A stretch of 38,050 nucleotides of DNA. It comes from a virus. The notes under the pieces are model-generated. The model saw only the letters and a list, made by a program, of their open reading frames with translations, was not told the DNA's origin and did not search any database. The number at the start of each line of letters is the position of its first letter. Within the stretch, counting starts at the first letter, position 1. This document shows, one piece after another, positions 8,601 to 14,860 of this stretch. The stretch spans positions 1 through 38,050 of IMG/VR virus record IMGVR_UViG_3300043773_000195; one strand, 5' to 3'. The position numbers and the translations under genes are program-made.

Positions 8601-8857
8601 TTCCACCTTCTCAAACTTGCTTTGGCACGTTCGCCATCTTTAGCCTTGGCAGCCACTGCACCCATACGCGCGCAGAATGACGCTTTGCGTCCTGCGTCAG
8701 CCTTTGTCTTCGGGCTGGGCGCAGGCGCCTTTAGTTTGCTGCCTGTTGCAGCGTTATACTTGGCTCTACCCGCGGCTGTCAGCCCTGCACCCTTAGATAC
8801 AGGCAACTTCTCACCCCGGCCTACGGACAACGACACAGATTTTTTCTTGTCTGCCAT
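8591..8857 (-). CDS. DUF6321-like small basic protein, 88 aa
   Basis: This 88-aa protein shows the pattern VGRGEKLPVSKGAGLTAAGR, AKYNAATGSKLKAPAP and SFCARMGAVAAKAKDGERAK, ending in SLRRWKC. This matches my memory of the DUF6321 family, small basic phage proteins with conserved 'SFCARM' and 'LRRW.C' segments, whose function is not known. The ATG overlaps the stop codon of the large terminase (TAATG), so it is coupled to packaging gene expression. Two cysteines (in SFCARM and near the C-terminus) are conserved in relatives and could bind metal. Confidence 0.8.
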   Translation of the reverse strand: MADKKKSVSLSVGRGEKLPVSKGAGLTAAGRAKYNAATGSKLKAPAPSPKTKADAGRKASFCARMGAVAAKAKDGERAKASLRRWKCP

Positions 8858-10392
8858 TAACTGCCCATCCAGCTTGTAGAAACTCCAGCGGGAGAATACC
8901 CGCTTGTCGTGCGTCTGTCAACGCGTCCTTGTCGAAAATCCCGTGACGCGACAGGAAAGGCAAACGTGACCGCTATGGCGTCCGCTGCGTCAGGTGACGC
9001 CAGCCCGCGTGACTTCATATCTTTCTTGCTTTCAAGGAACAGTGTCCCCTTGCTGTCAGGCTTGGTGCGCGGGCTAATAAGGTCTGTTTTCAGGAACCTG
9101 TCGTTAGGCACATGGCCTGTGCGTAGCCAATCTCGCATGGCGCCCCACATCTCTGCGCGCTTGTTGCCCCACATGATCTGGTTCTTGGCTTTGTTGCCGA
9201 AGTTTACGCCGCGTATTTTGTACCGCTGCTCTTTCAGCCTGTCCACGACGCCTGCGCCTAGCCCGCCTTCGTCGATGCAGACCAGTGCAGGCTTGAACTG
9301 CTCTATGGCGTCGATGACGTAGCCGGCCACTTCCATTGTGTCAGCGCCGCGGTGTCTCCGCAACTCTAGAATGTCACGGCCCTGCCGTATGGCGATGACG
9401 GTGGCGTCGGCGCCAAAGCGTGCAGGGTCTACACCTATGACGATGGGCGCGCTGTCATCTTTGACAGGTGGCCGCTTCATGGCGTCATCAACCAGATTGC
9501 TGCCGATGAACTGATCGTCACCTTCTGATGGGAAGTTACCGTAGACTTCGACACTGGCTTGGTAGCTGTCTGGCCCGTACTCGTCGATGATGCGCTGGTA
9601 CAGGTTTTTGTCTGTACCCTCGACATCACGGGCGTCAATCACCCGCGTTGACCAGAACGCCCGCTTGCTGTGGAAGGTTTCGTAGAAATACCCTGTATTG
9701 CGCCGCGGGTTGGAGAAAGCCAGATGGAACCGATGTGGTGTATTCTCTGTAAAGAAACCATCCGATACGGACCATATGCTGTCGGGTATACCGCTGGCTT
9801 CGTCAAAGATCAGCATCACACCGTCGAAGTTGTGGACACCAGCGTAGGCGTCAGGGTTCTCTTCTGACCACAGCCGGCCCTCGACTGACCAGTAGCGCGT
9901 GCCTTTCTTCAGGTCGCGCTCGACCAGTTCGGTCAGCCACTTGGCTGGCATGATCCGTGTGGCGGCTATCTCGAACCAGTGACTGTTCAACGACATCGCC
10001 AACCACTTGGTAATTTCTGCCCATGTGACTGACCGCAATTGCGCTTCGGAGTTTGCCGACACGATGGTAGTGCTGCCGATCCTGCTGGAGAGCATCCATA
10101 TCGTCAGCCATGACACCAGCGCAGACTTGCCAATACCGCGCCCTGACGCAATCGCCATCCGCGCTGTGCTGAAGTCTATCTTACCGTTGTTCTCTTTGAT
10201 GTGGTCACGCAAGTCGGCAAGTATCTGCCGCTGCCATTTACGCGGGCCGGGGAAATGCTCCAGCGGCGTGCCTGCTTGGCCCCACGGGAATGTGTACAGC
10301 ACAAAGGCTAGTGGGTCATCCTTTAGAGATGGACTCCACAACCTTGCCATCAATTCCATTTCTTCCGATGCGCTGTATATCGGTGTTTGCAT
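8857..10392 (-). CDS. terL: Terminase large subunit (packaging ATPase-nuclease)
   Basis: This is a 511-aa protein with both TerL domains. ATPase: a Walker-A-like ASGRGIGKSA at about 82-91 and Walker B MLIFDEAS at about 192-199, with the catalytic Glu. RNase-H-like nuclease: GVDPARFGAD at about 318-327, VCIDEGGLG, and SPDAADAIAVT near the C-terminus supplying the acidic residues. The enzyme translocates DNA into the prohead and cuts concatemers. The ATG at 10392 has an AGAGGA ribosome binding site and lies 77 nt inside the small terminase gene in another frame. Which packaging strategy it uses (headful or fixed ends) cannot be read from the protein alone. Confidence 0.95.
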   Translation of the reverse strand: MQTPIYSASEEMELMARLWSPSLKDDPLAFVLYTFPWGQAGTPLEHFPGPRKWQRQILADLRDHIKENNGKIDFSTARMAIASGRGIGKSALVSWLTIWMLSSRIGSTTIVSANSEAQLRSVTWAEITKWLAMSLNSHWFEIAATRIMPAKWLTELVERDLKKGTRYWSVEGRLWSEENPDAYAGVHNFDGVMLIFDEASGIPDSIWSVSDGFFTENTPHRFHLAFSNPRRNTGYFYETFHSKRAFWSTRVIDARDVEGTDKNLYQRIIDEYGPDSYQASVEVYGNFPSEGDDQFIGSNLVDDAMKRPPVKDDSAPIVIGVDPARFGADATVIAIRQGRDILELRRHRGADTMEVAGYVIDAIEQFKPALVCIDEGGLGAGVVDRLKEQRYKIRGVNFGNKAKNQIMWGNKRAEMWGAMRDWLRTGHVPNDRFLKTDLISPRTKPDSKGTLFLESKKDMKSRGLASPDAADAIAVTFAFPVASRDFRQGRVDRRTTSGYSPAGVSTSWMGS

Positions 10393-10813
10393 TGGAGTTA
10401 TCCTCTAGCTGGGGTATCTCTAGATACGTCCCTTCGATGACGCGCTGCTGGGCTTTCTCCAGCGCGCCTGTAATGCTTATCTGTTGGTCGATGTTCACGT
10501 CGATCTGCTGCTTGGCTACCCAGCCGTGCTGATGCTTGAGTATCTCCAGCGCAGCCTTAGCATCGCCATCGCGCGCAGCTTCGTACATGGTCTTGCCGGC
10601 GGTGTACTCGCCGTCGGTGCGCCCCTTGATCTCAGCCATCTCGACCAGCGGGTCGGATTCCGCCAGCACACGAAATTGCCGCGGGGTCATGCCAGCCGCC
10701 ATAGCGAGGCTATCACCTTTTAGCCCGTAGCGGGCAGCTTCATAGATTGCCTCCAGCCGCGACTCGGTGGCCTGCGTCCGTTCTGGTGTAAATGGCAGTG
10801 AGTAAAATGTCAT
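10316..10813 (-). CDS. terS: Terminase small subunit
   Basis: This protein has 165 aa from the ATG at 10813; an in-frame GTG at 10822 would add three residues, and neither start has a strong ribosome binding site. The N-terminal half is helical with a helix-turn-helix-like segment (LKGDSLAMAAGMTPRQFRVL), then YEAARDGDAKAALEILKHQH GW, the typical TerS arrangement of a DNA-binding domain and an oligomerisation domain. A C-terminal tail would contact TerL. It lies directly upstream of TerL with a 77-nt overlap and is the first gene leftward from the large intergenic region. Known role: recognises the packaging site on phage DNA. Confidence 0.82.
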   Translation of the reverse strand: MTFYSLPFTPERTQATESRLEAIYEAARYGLKGDSLAMAAGMTPRQFRVLAESDPLVEMAEIKGRTDGEYTAGKTMYEAARDGDAKAALEILKHQHGWVAKQQIDVNIDQQISITGALEKAQQRVIEGTYLEIPQLEDNSNANTDIQRIGRNGIDGKVVESISKG

Positions 10814-11030
10814 TAGCTGCACAATAATCTACTGGGAACAAATACGCAACAGGCTTTGGTGCAGTGACATTTTAAAAAAAATAAATTGCTCTTACATTCT
10901 ACAAATAAAAAAAATTGTCTGCGACCCGTGACCGTGTCAGCCACGCGGCGCTCGGCCCTGCCACCCCCCACCCCCTGCTCGACGCGTTCTGCTTTTGTTC
11001 TATAGCGTAGATTCTGGGTTGGCCTTTCCC

Positions 11031-11046
11031 TTTACGTCAACGTCAA
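11031..11046 (+). repeat. Short direct repeat, copy 1 (TTTACGTCAACGTCAA)
   Basis: This 16-bp sequence recurs at 11152-11167 with one difference (C to T at the eighth base). It contains the tandem ACGTCA/ACGTCA, giving it an iteron character. Each copy lies 50-70 bp upstream or just upstream of a copy of the 17-bp TAGGCGATC motif. Confidence 0.7.
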
Positions 11047-11097
11047 CGTAGCGAAAAACATATTGGCTGGCTGGCTAGCTTATTGCGAACCGTTATT

Positions 11098-11117
11098 AGT
11101 TAGGCGATCTAGGCTAT
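11098..11117 (+). repeat. 20-bp repeat, copy A
   Basis: AGTTAGGCGATCTAGGCTAT. The full 20 bp recur in inverted orientation at 11284-11303, and the last 17 bp recur directly at 11171-11187. Likely a protein-binding site of an initiator or regulator. Confidence 0.8.
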
Positions 11118-11151
11118 GAGATAACAAGTCGCCGATGAACCGAGTGCTAGC

Positions 11152-11167
11152 TTTACGTTAACGTCAA
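11152..11167 (+). repeat. Short direct repeat, copy 2 (TTTACGTTAACGTCAA)
   Basis: Second copy of the 16-bp motif at 11031-11046, one mismatch. It lies 3 bp before repeat copy B. Confidence 0.7.
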
Positions 11168-11170
11168 GTC

Positions 11171-11196
11171 TAGGCGATCTAGGCTATCTAGGCTAT
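11171..11196 (+). repeat. 17-bp repeat, copy B, plus an extra CTAGGCTAT unit
   Basis: TAGGCGATCTAGGCTAT (11171-11187) is identical to copy A's core and is followed at once by a further CTAGGCTAT (11188-11196). Downstream, CAAGTCGCCG (11204-11213) repeats the same 10 bp found after copy A (11125-11134), so a larger block has been duplicated with divergence between the repeats. Confidence 0.8.
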
Positions 11197-11283
11197 GCGT
11201 TTTCAAGTCGCCGTGAAGTGCGGGAAACCTATATGGTTATATTGTATATAATTTTATTATTTTCATCAGTGACTATATATTCA

Positions 11284-11303
11284 ATAGCCTAGATCGCCTA
11301 ACT
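11284..11303 (-). repeat. 20-bp repeat, inverted copy C
   Basis: ATAGCCTAGATCGCCTAACT is the exact reverse complement of copy A (11098-11117). Together with B it flanks the AT-rich core. A further partial inverted copy (CGCATAGCCTA, 11356-11366) matches the end of copy B and its flank (TAGGCTATGCG). Confidence 0.8.
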
Positions 11304-11484
11304 GGCTTCGAGACGCGCGGGATTCCGCCATTTAAAAATAGTCATTTCACGCGATCGCATAGCCTAACTTTTGACTATTTTATTTTTCTTTGCATTTTAC
11401 GCTTGCAAGTGCCCTCTTATTCTGCGACGGACGTATTGCAACACAATGTGTAGCGATATCGACACAACATAGGAGTGAGACAAT

Positions 11485-12321
11485 ATGTTAATGCAAACTA
11501 AATCCGAATTGGCGCTGGCTTATGATATATCCGCGCTATCGTTAGATATCCAATTGCAGATTTTAGGCAACGATCATAACCGCTCGTTATTTAGCCGCTT
11601 CCCCGATAAATTGCTTGGCATTGATACAAACGCCAAAACGATCAAGGGCGAAAAATACGGTATAAAAACGGCTATACTATATCTAATGCCAGCAATGGGA
11701 AGCGGCGTGCAAATGTGTGCTATGGCGTCAACCGCCGGCTGTGAAGGGCCTTGCCTATTTATAGCCGGTCGCGGCGCAATGAATAGCGTCATGCTTTCAC
11801 GTTTACGTAAAACGCTATATTTCAATCAATACCGCGATCAATTCATGCTGCAATTGCAAAACGAGCTTATCCGCGAGCGGGCTAAGGCAAAACGCCGCGG
11901 CTATAAGCTTATCGTACGTCTAAACGGTACTAGCGATATTCGTTGGGAAAATGTCGGCATTGGCTATGCATATGCAAATATCATGCAAGCTTTACCAGAT
12001 ATCCAGTTTTACGATTATACAAAGCTTGCCAACCGTAAACATATCCCGGCTAATTACGATCTAACATTTAGCTATAGCGGCGTTGAAGCTTATCAACCGT
12101 TTGTCGCTAAGGCCGTCGCTAATGGCGAGCGTATCGCGGTAGTTTTCCGCAATCGCGCTATCGTTGAAGCAATGCTAGCCAATGGCGATACGTTTTTAGG
12201 CCTACCCGTCGTTGACGGTGACGATACGGATATCCGCCATTTGGATCCGCGCGGCGCTATCGTTGCGCTATACGCTAAAGGCCCGGCGCGCCGCGATCAA
12301 TCCGGCTTTGTTGTCGGCTAA
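11485..12321 (+). CDS. Gp88-family protein, first gene of the early operon
   Basis: This 278-aa protein matches my memory of the phage 'Gene product 88' family (first named in a mycobacteriophage). It has a Cys cluster at C78, C86 and C90 (MCAMASTAGCEGPC) followed by GRG, then RLNGTSDIRWE at about 145-155, FYDYTK at 175-180, KHIPANYDLTFSYSG, and a C-terminal VVDGDDTDIRHLDP. The function of the family is unknown. The conserved Cys, Asp and Arg residues suggest metal binding and an enzymatic or nucleic-acid role, but this is inference. It has an AGGAG ribosome binding site 9 nt before the ATG. A second in-frame ATG lies two codons downstream. It heads the rightward operon after the repeat region and is therefore probably expressed early. 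Confidence 0.85.
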   Translation: MLMQTKSELALAYDISALSLDIQLQILGNDHNRSLFSRFPDKLLGIDTNAKTIKGEKYGIKTAILYLMPAMGSGVQMCAMASTAGCEGPCLFIAGRGAMNSVMLSRLRKTLYFNQYRDQFMLQLQNELIRERAKAKRRGYKLIVRLNGTSDIRWENVGIGYAYANIMQALPDIQFYDYTKLANRKHIPANYDLTFSYSGVEAYQPFVAKAVANGERIAVVFRNRAIVEAMLANGDTFLGLPVVDGDDTDIRHLDPRGAIVALYAKGPARRDQSGFVVG

Positions 12322-12349
12322 ACCTAACCTAACTTGAAAGGCTAATATC

Positions 12350-12514
12350 ATGATTAACAATTGGACGGCTTGGGCGATCTTAACAGACGGTCAAAAGATT
12401 GCTTGGCCTAAGCTTAGGCAAGGGCAAGCCAAATGGCGCTTTGATTTTCTTAAACGCGGTATGTTGTACCGCGGCGTTGAAATCAAAAAGTGCGGCTATC
12501 TGCAAAACGATTAG
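12350..12514 (+). CDS. Small early protein, 54 aa
   Basis: This 54-aa ORF is rich in Trp, Lys and Arg (NNWTAWAILTDGQKIAW and WRFDFLKRGMLYRG). It has a GAAAGG ribosome binding site. It follows the Gp88-family gene by 28 bp and uses the same codon style (TTA, CTA, CGC). A 14-bp perfect palindrome (12406-12419) lies inside it. No family is recognised; the basic, aromatic composition would suit a small binding protein. An overlapping +1-frame ORF (12399-12599) is rejected. Confidence 0.65.
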   Translation: MINNWTAWAILTDGQKIAWPKLRQGQAKWRFDFLKRGMLYRGVEIKKCGYLQND

Positions 12515-12595
12515 CGCCATATTAGCCGCGCGACCGTTACCGCGCGGCGTTTATGGCGCTAATGCCAGCAACAGTACAGTAAAGGATAATACACT

Positions 12596-12832
12596 ATGAA
12601 CCGTACACTAAACGTAATTGCGCGCGATATTAGCCGCGACTGGACCAAGCCTTATTTTGGCGCGGCGCCCTATCTGGACGCTATGCATAGCCTACAGACT
12701 ATCCGCGATAAGTACTATTACGACGACGCCGAATCCGTCGTACGCTATTTTCTGGCTAACGCTACAACATGGAAGGGTGAGACTGCCCGCGCGATCAAAG
12801 CCGAGCTTAAAACGCTATTGAAGGGCGCCTAG
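12596..12832 (+). CDS. Small early protein, 78 aa
   Basis: This 78-aa, probably alpha-helical protein begins MNRTLNVIARDISRDW and later reads YYYDDAESVVRYFLANATTW with a basic C-terminal helix. An AAAGGA ribosome binding site precedes it. I have a weak memory of similar proteins in other phage and plasmid early regions, without a function. It follows the 54-aa gene by 81 bp and is immediately followed by the 29-aa micro-ORF. The alternative frame at 12618-12821 has no independent support. Confidence 0.75.
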   Translation: MNRTLNVIARDISRDWTKPYFGAAPYLDAMHSLQTIRDKYYYDDAESVVRYFLANATTWKGETARAIKAELKTLLKGA

Positions 12833-12835
12833 GCT

Positions 12836-12925
12836 ATGGTCGCGCACCTTATTGCCACCGTCGGCTTTGGCGCCGTTCTGGCGCTATCGATAACCGCCAT
12901 AATCATTACGTTAAAAGGACAATAA
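12836..12925 (+). CDS. Micro-ORF, 29-aa single-span membrane peptide
   Basis: This ORF starts 3 nt after the stop of the 78-aa gene and ends 3 nt before the start of the 76-aa gene. The peptide has a short polar start (MVAH) and then about 22 uninterrupted hydrophobic residues (LIATVGFGAVLALSITAIII) ending in TLKGQ. This looks like a single transmembrane helix with a short basic tail facing the cytoplasm. The perfect packing between neighbours is the main argument that it is translated. A GAAGGGCG sequence lies upstream of its ATG. Function unknown. Confidence 0.6.
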   Translation: MVAHLIATVGFGAVLALSITAIIITLKGQ

Positions 12926-12928
12926 ACT

Positions 12929-13159
12929 ATGACACAGGACAGAAATTATTTGCGTATGCTATCGGATAGCGAATTAGTCCGTACGGCATTAGACCGTAAC
13001 CATGAGCTAGCGGTAGTGCTAGCCGAACGGCTTAGCGAATTGCTAAACGTCGAAACGGAATTAGACGATGCGAAAAAGCTAATCGACGAATTAAGCCACC
13101 GTTGCAATACTTGGCTTGCTGAAACGGTATCCTTGCAAGCGCAATTAGCCGCTAAATGA
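12929..13159 (+). CDS. Small early coiled-coil protein, 76 aa
   Basis: This 76-aa acidic protein is predicted to be nearly all helix. It has heptad-like spacing in LAVVLAERLSELLNVETELD and DAKKLIDELSHR, suggesting a coiled-coil dimer. An AAAGGA ribosome binding site lies just ahead, inside the end of the preceding micro-ORF. Its stop overlaps the ATG of a 19-codon ORF (ATGA). No family recognised. Such small coiled-coil proteins are typical of early phage regions, where they may bind host proteins; that is inference. Confidence 0.75.
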   Translation: MTQDRNYLRMLSDSELVRTALDRNHELAVVLAERLSELLNVETELDDAKKLIDELSHRCNTWLAETVSLQAQLAAK

Positions 13160-13215
13160 CGGCGCTAATCGCCGGCGCCGCTTTATTCTTATTAACCTTA
13201 ATATTGGACGATTGA
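13156..13215 (+). CDS. Micro-ORF, 19-aa hydrophobic peptide
   Basis: Nineteen codons begin with an ATGA overlap on the preceding stop and end 2 nt before the next ATG. The peptide is MTALIAGAALFLLTLILDD, almost entirely hydrophobic, and long enough for a single short membrane span. It is too short to judge by codon statistics; the tight spacing on both sides and the neighbouring micro membrane proteins are the only support. It could also be a non-coding spacer. Confidence 0.4.
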   Translation: MTALIAGAALFLLTLILDD

Positions 13216-13217
13216 TT

Positions 13218-13373
13218 ATGACACCCGAAAAATATGCGATTGTTGCCTTGCTATCCTTGCAAGCAACGACCTTGCTAATCCTATGGCGCACAAATGCCGA
13301 ACGGCATTGGTTCCGCATGGCATGGATTCGCGAAAGCCGTGAATTGCTCACCTTCAAGAAAGGGCAAGACTAA
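13218..13373 (+). CDS. Small early membrane-anchored protein, 51 aa
   Basis: This 51-aa ORF has an N-terminal hydrophobic helix at about residues 6-23 (YAIVALLSLQATTLLILW) and a basic, Arg-rich cytoplasmic tail (RTNAERHWFRMAW IRESRE). The topology N-out/C-in would follow from the charge distribution. Its stop overlaps the next ATG (TAATG), indicating coupling. Third membrane-type ORF in 540 bp. Function unknown; membrane proteins of this size in early operons are often involved in host takeover or superinfection exclusion, but nothing here proves that. Confidence 0.65.
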   Translation: MTPEKYAIVALLSLQATTLLILWRTNAERHWFRMAWIRESRELLTFKKGQD

Positions 13374-13711
13374 TGGAATATTCACTGCGAAAACAAATCC
13401 AACACTTAGCTAGTTATATAAGCGATAGGAGCGTGATTGCTGCCTATATCAATAATGAGCACGGCTTAAATCTGACACTGCGCGACATTATCGAAGTGAC
13501 GGCGGATAACCGCCGGCGCTTCTATAGTGCAGACCATAAACCCATGATGCCCTCGCCGCTGATCGTGACGCACAAGCGAAAAGGATACGACGATTTGGCT
13601 ATGGCGCTATTCAAATATCATGCCTCCCGGTCATTCGGGCCAGAACAAAAATATTGGCTTGAACGGCTAAACGACAAGCGCGCCAAACCTATAACAACAG
13701 TGGAGCTATAA
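13373..13711 (+). CDS. Early protein of unknown function, 112 aa
   Basis: This 112-aa protein's N-terminal part (LRKQIQHLASYISDRSVIAAYINNEHGLNLTLRDIIEV) looks like a helix-turn-helix-type segment: a helix, a short turn, then VIAAYI and LTLRDI, as in small DNA-binding domains that read 'not yet active / next' patterns. The C-terminal part is basic and helical (WLERLNDKRAK). Its ATG overlaps the preceding stop. A DNA-binding regulator is possible but weakly supported. Confidence 0.7.
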   Translation: MEYSLRKQIQHLASYISDRSVIAAYINNEHGLNLTLRDIIEVTADNRRRFYSADHKPMMPSPLIVTHKRKGYDDLAMALFKYHASRSFGPEQKYWLERLNDKRAKPITTVEL

Positions 13712-13712
13712 A

Positions 13713-13844
13713 ATGATTAAGACACCCCAAGCCGCCCCATTAGGGCGCAAATATCGCGTATCGTCCGAAAGCGCATGGCCCCTGCGCGGCCTAGACGGAA
13801 AGACGTTTGCAGAACGCCGCAAGGAACGGGAGCAAGGCAAGTGA
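13713..13844 (+). CDS. Small early protein, 43 aa
   Basis: This 43-aa basic ORF has a good ribosome binding site (GGAG 8 nt upstream), starting 1 nt after the preceding stop. The sequence (MIKTPQAAPLGRKYRV and then PLRGLDGKTFAERRKEREQG) is polar, ends in a charged helix, and has no recognised family. Its stop overlaps the GTG start of the next gene. Confidence 0.6.
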   Translation: MIKTPQAAPLGRKYRVSSESAWPLRGLDGKTFAERRKEREQGK

Positions 13845-14026
13845 GCCGCCCCATGTTCTACCCAATGGGGACACTAGCCGTAGGCGAAGTTGGTAGTATG
13901 CCAGCCGCTAACAAGGGCGATGCCAAGCGCACCAGCCGCAACGTCAGTCAATACGGCATCCGTAACGGCAAAGCCTTCAAGTGCCGCACTGTGGGCGGCG
14001 TAACCTTCATAACTAGATGGATGTGA
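13841..14026 (+). CDS. Small basic early protein, 61 aa, GTG start
   Basis: This is a 61-aa protein if translation begins at the GTG at 13841 (GTGA overlap with the preceding stop and a GGGAG ribosome binding site); an internal ATG at 13853 is the alternative. The C-terminal half reads VSQYGIRNGKAFKCRTVGGV followed by TFITRWM. This resembles a small beta-hairpin domain seen at the end of several phage and plasmid basic proteins (pattern 'A.+.G+.....++..g.+V.R.'), which are suspected nucleic-acid binders. The minus-strand ORF on top of it (13874-14110) is a shadow. Confidence 0.65.
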   Translation: MSRPMFYPMGTLAVGEVGSMPAANKGDAKRTSRNVSQYGIRNGKAFKCRTVGGVTFITRWM

Positions 14027-14030
14027 GACA

Positions 14031-14210
14031 ATGACAGACCAAAACGGATATATGAAACTGACACGCATTCCAGCAGTGCGTTCAGCTAAAGACCCCAACA
14101 CTTTCACCAATCACTTGACCACCGAAAGCGGCGGGATAGGCGATAGGGTAACAGATGAAACCGCCACGCATTACATGATGCACCACTTTTGGATCGAGGA
14201 AAAGAAATGA
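14031..14210 (+). CDS. Small early protein, 59 aa
   Basis: This 59-aa ORF begins 4 nt after the preceding stop. Composition is polar, with a histidine-rich C-terminal part (THYMMHHFWIEEKK). The stop codon overlaps the next ATG (ATGA). No recognised family. Support comes from contiguity and same-strand packing rather than from homology. Confidence 0.6.
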   Translation: MTDQNGYMKLTRIPAVRSAKDPNTFTNHLTTESGGIGDRVTDETATHYMMHHFWIEEKK

Positions 14211-14473
14211 CGGACAAAATACCAGTCTACGTTCACGCCGCACGACCAGTATGGCGGGATGACCCTTGGCCGGATAACGGGTTCATAGACCCCGCCGACA
14301 TACGCTACCGCATCGACCCCAAGACAGGAAAGCCGCTACATATTTATGGCGACCTAGCCGTTTTGCTGAATGATGACGGAACTACCATAACCGAACACTG
14401 GGGCAAAGATGGCAGACTTCACATGACCAGCTATCGAACAGTGCCCTATCCTAAAGATTGGAAACCAGCATGA
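14207..14473 (+). CDS. Early protein of unknown function, 88 aa
   Basis: This protein has 88 aa from the ATG at 14207, which has a GAGGAAAAG ribosome binding site and overlaps the previous stop; an upstream in-frame start at 14189 lies inside the previous gene and is less likely. The protein is rich in Asp, Pro and Trp (PVWRDDPWPDNGFIDPADI and RYRIDPKTGKPLHIYG) and looks like a small beta domain. No family recognised. It is coupled to the next gene by an ATGA overlap. Confidence 0.7.
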   Translation: MTDKIPVYVHAARPVWRDDPWPDNGFIDPADIRYRIDPKTGKPLHIYGDLAVLLNDDGTTITEHWGKDGRLHMTSYRTVPYPKDWKPA

Positions 14474-14622
14474 CCAACATTGAACAAAGAGCGCTGGTGG
14501 ACGCCATTAAAGAATGCGACGATGGCGCATATTGCGAAACTGTGGTTGAATACGCAGACAAACTCCGCGCCGCACTGGAAGCTCGTGGACTGGAGATAAG
14601 GAGTAAGAACGATGACCGATGA
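14470..14622 (+). CDS. Small early protein, 50 aa
   Basis: This 50-aa, mainly helical and acidic ORF overlaps the stop of the 88-aa gene (ATGA). It reads TNIEQRALVDAIKECDDGAY and ends in a basic tail. Its last 11 nt overlap the start of the next gene. Two cysteines (C16 and C22) are present, with no recognised motif. Function unknown. Confidence 0.6.
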   Translation: MTNIEQRALVDAIKECDDGAYCETVVEYADKLRAALEARGLEIRSKNDDR

Positions 14623-14791
14623 AGAAGCAGAAGCCTTTGAGGACTACGACAAGCGCGCAGAAGCTACCTTAGCCTATCGCCTGTTGGAGCATCTCGCCTT
14701 TAGGGGTGTGTTGACTGATGACGAAGTCTGTCATCTGCGCTACCCACCCTGCGAATTGATCCTAGACGCAGAAGCAGTGTGGGAGGAATAA
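14612..14791 (+). CDS. Small acidic early protein, 59 aa
   Basis: This is a 59-aa, strongly acidic protein (MTDEEAEAFEDYDKRAEATL, ending AEAVWEE). An AAGGAG ribosome binding site lies within the end of the preceding gene. Small acidic proteins in early phage operons sometimes act as DNA mimics or inhibitors of host enzymes; there is no direct evidence here. It is the last gene before the sigma70 promoter at 14861. Confidence 0.65.
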   Translation: MTDEEAEAFEDYDKRAEATLAYRLLEHLAFRGVLTDDEVCHLRYPPCELILDAEAVWEE

Positions 14792-14860
14792 CTAATTGAA
14801 AACAAAAGACAATAAAAATAATTATTTCATAAGTCTTTGAAAACAAAGGAAAGAAAGTTA

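Larger units (their letters stand above)
10823..11484. other. Repeat-rich divergent intergenic region, candidate origin/regulatory hub
   Basis: These 662 bp contain no convincing gene and separate the leftward late block (terS) from the rightward early operon. They hold poly-A/T stretches (10871-10915), paired copies of several short motifs and an AT-rich core (about 11230-11282). The repeats are listed separately. The arrangement (iteron-like repeats, inverted copies flanking an AT-rich stretch, early and late promoters expected on either side) is typical of a replication origin or a control region for a phage DNA-binding protein. I did not find a clean sigma70 promoter; a TATAAT at 11247-11252 lacks a good -35. 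Confidence 0.6.

Noticed and set aside
10823-11484. CRISPR array in the repeat-rich gap
   Set aside because: The repeats are only two or three copies, in mixed orientation and at irregular spacing, so they do not form a repeat-spacer array.
12399-12599. 66-aa rightward ORF overlapping the 54-aa and 78-aa genes
   Set aside because: It overlaps better-placed ORFs with ribosome binding sites and has a low-complexity sequence without ribosome binding site.
13874-14110. 78-aa leftward ORF in the early operon
   Set aside because: Opposite to a continuous rightward operon with overlapping start/stop codons; no promoter or ribosome binding site.
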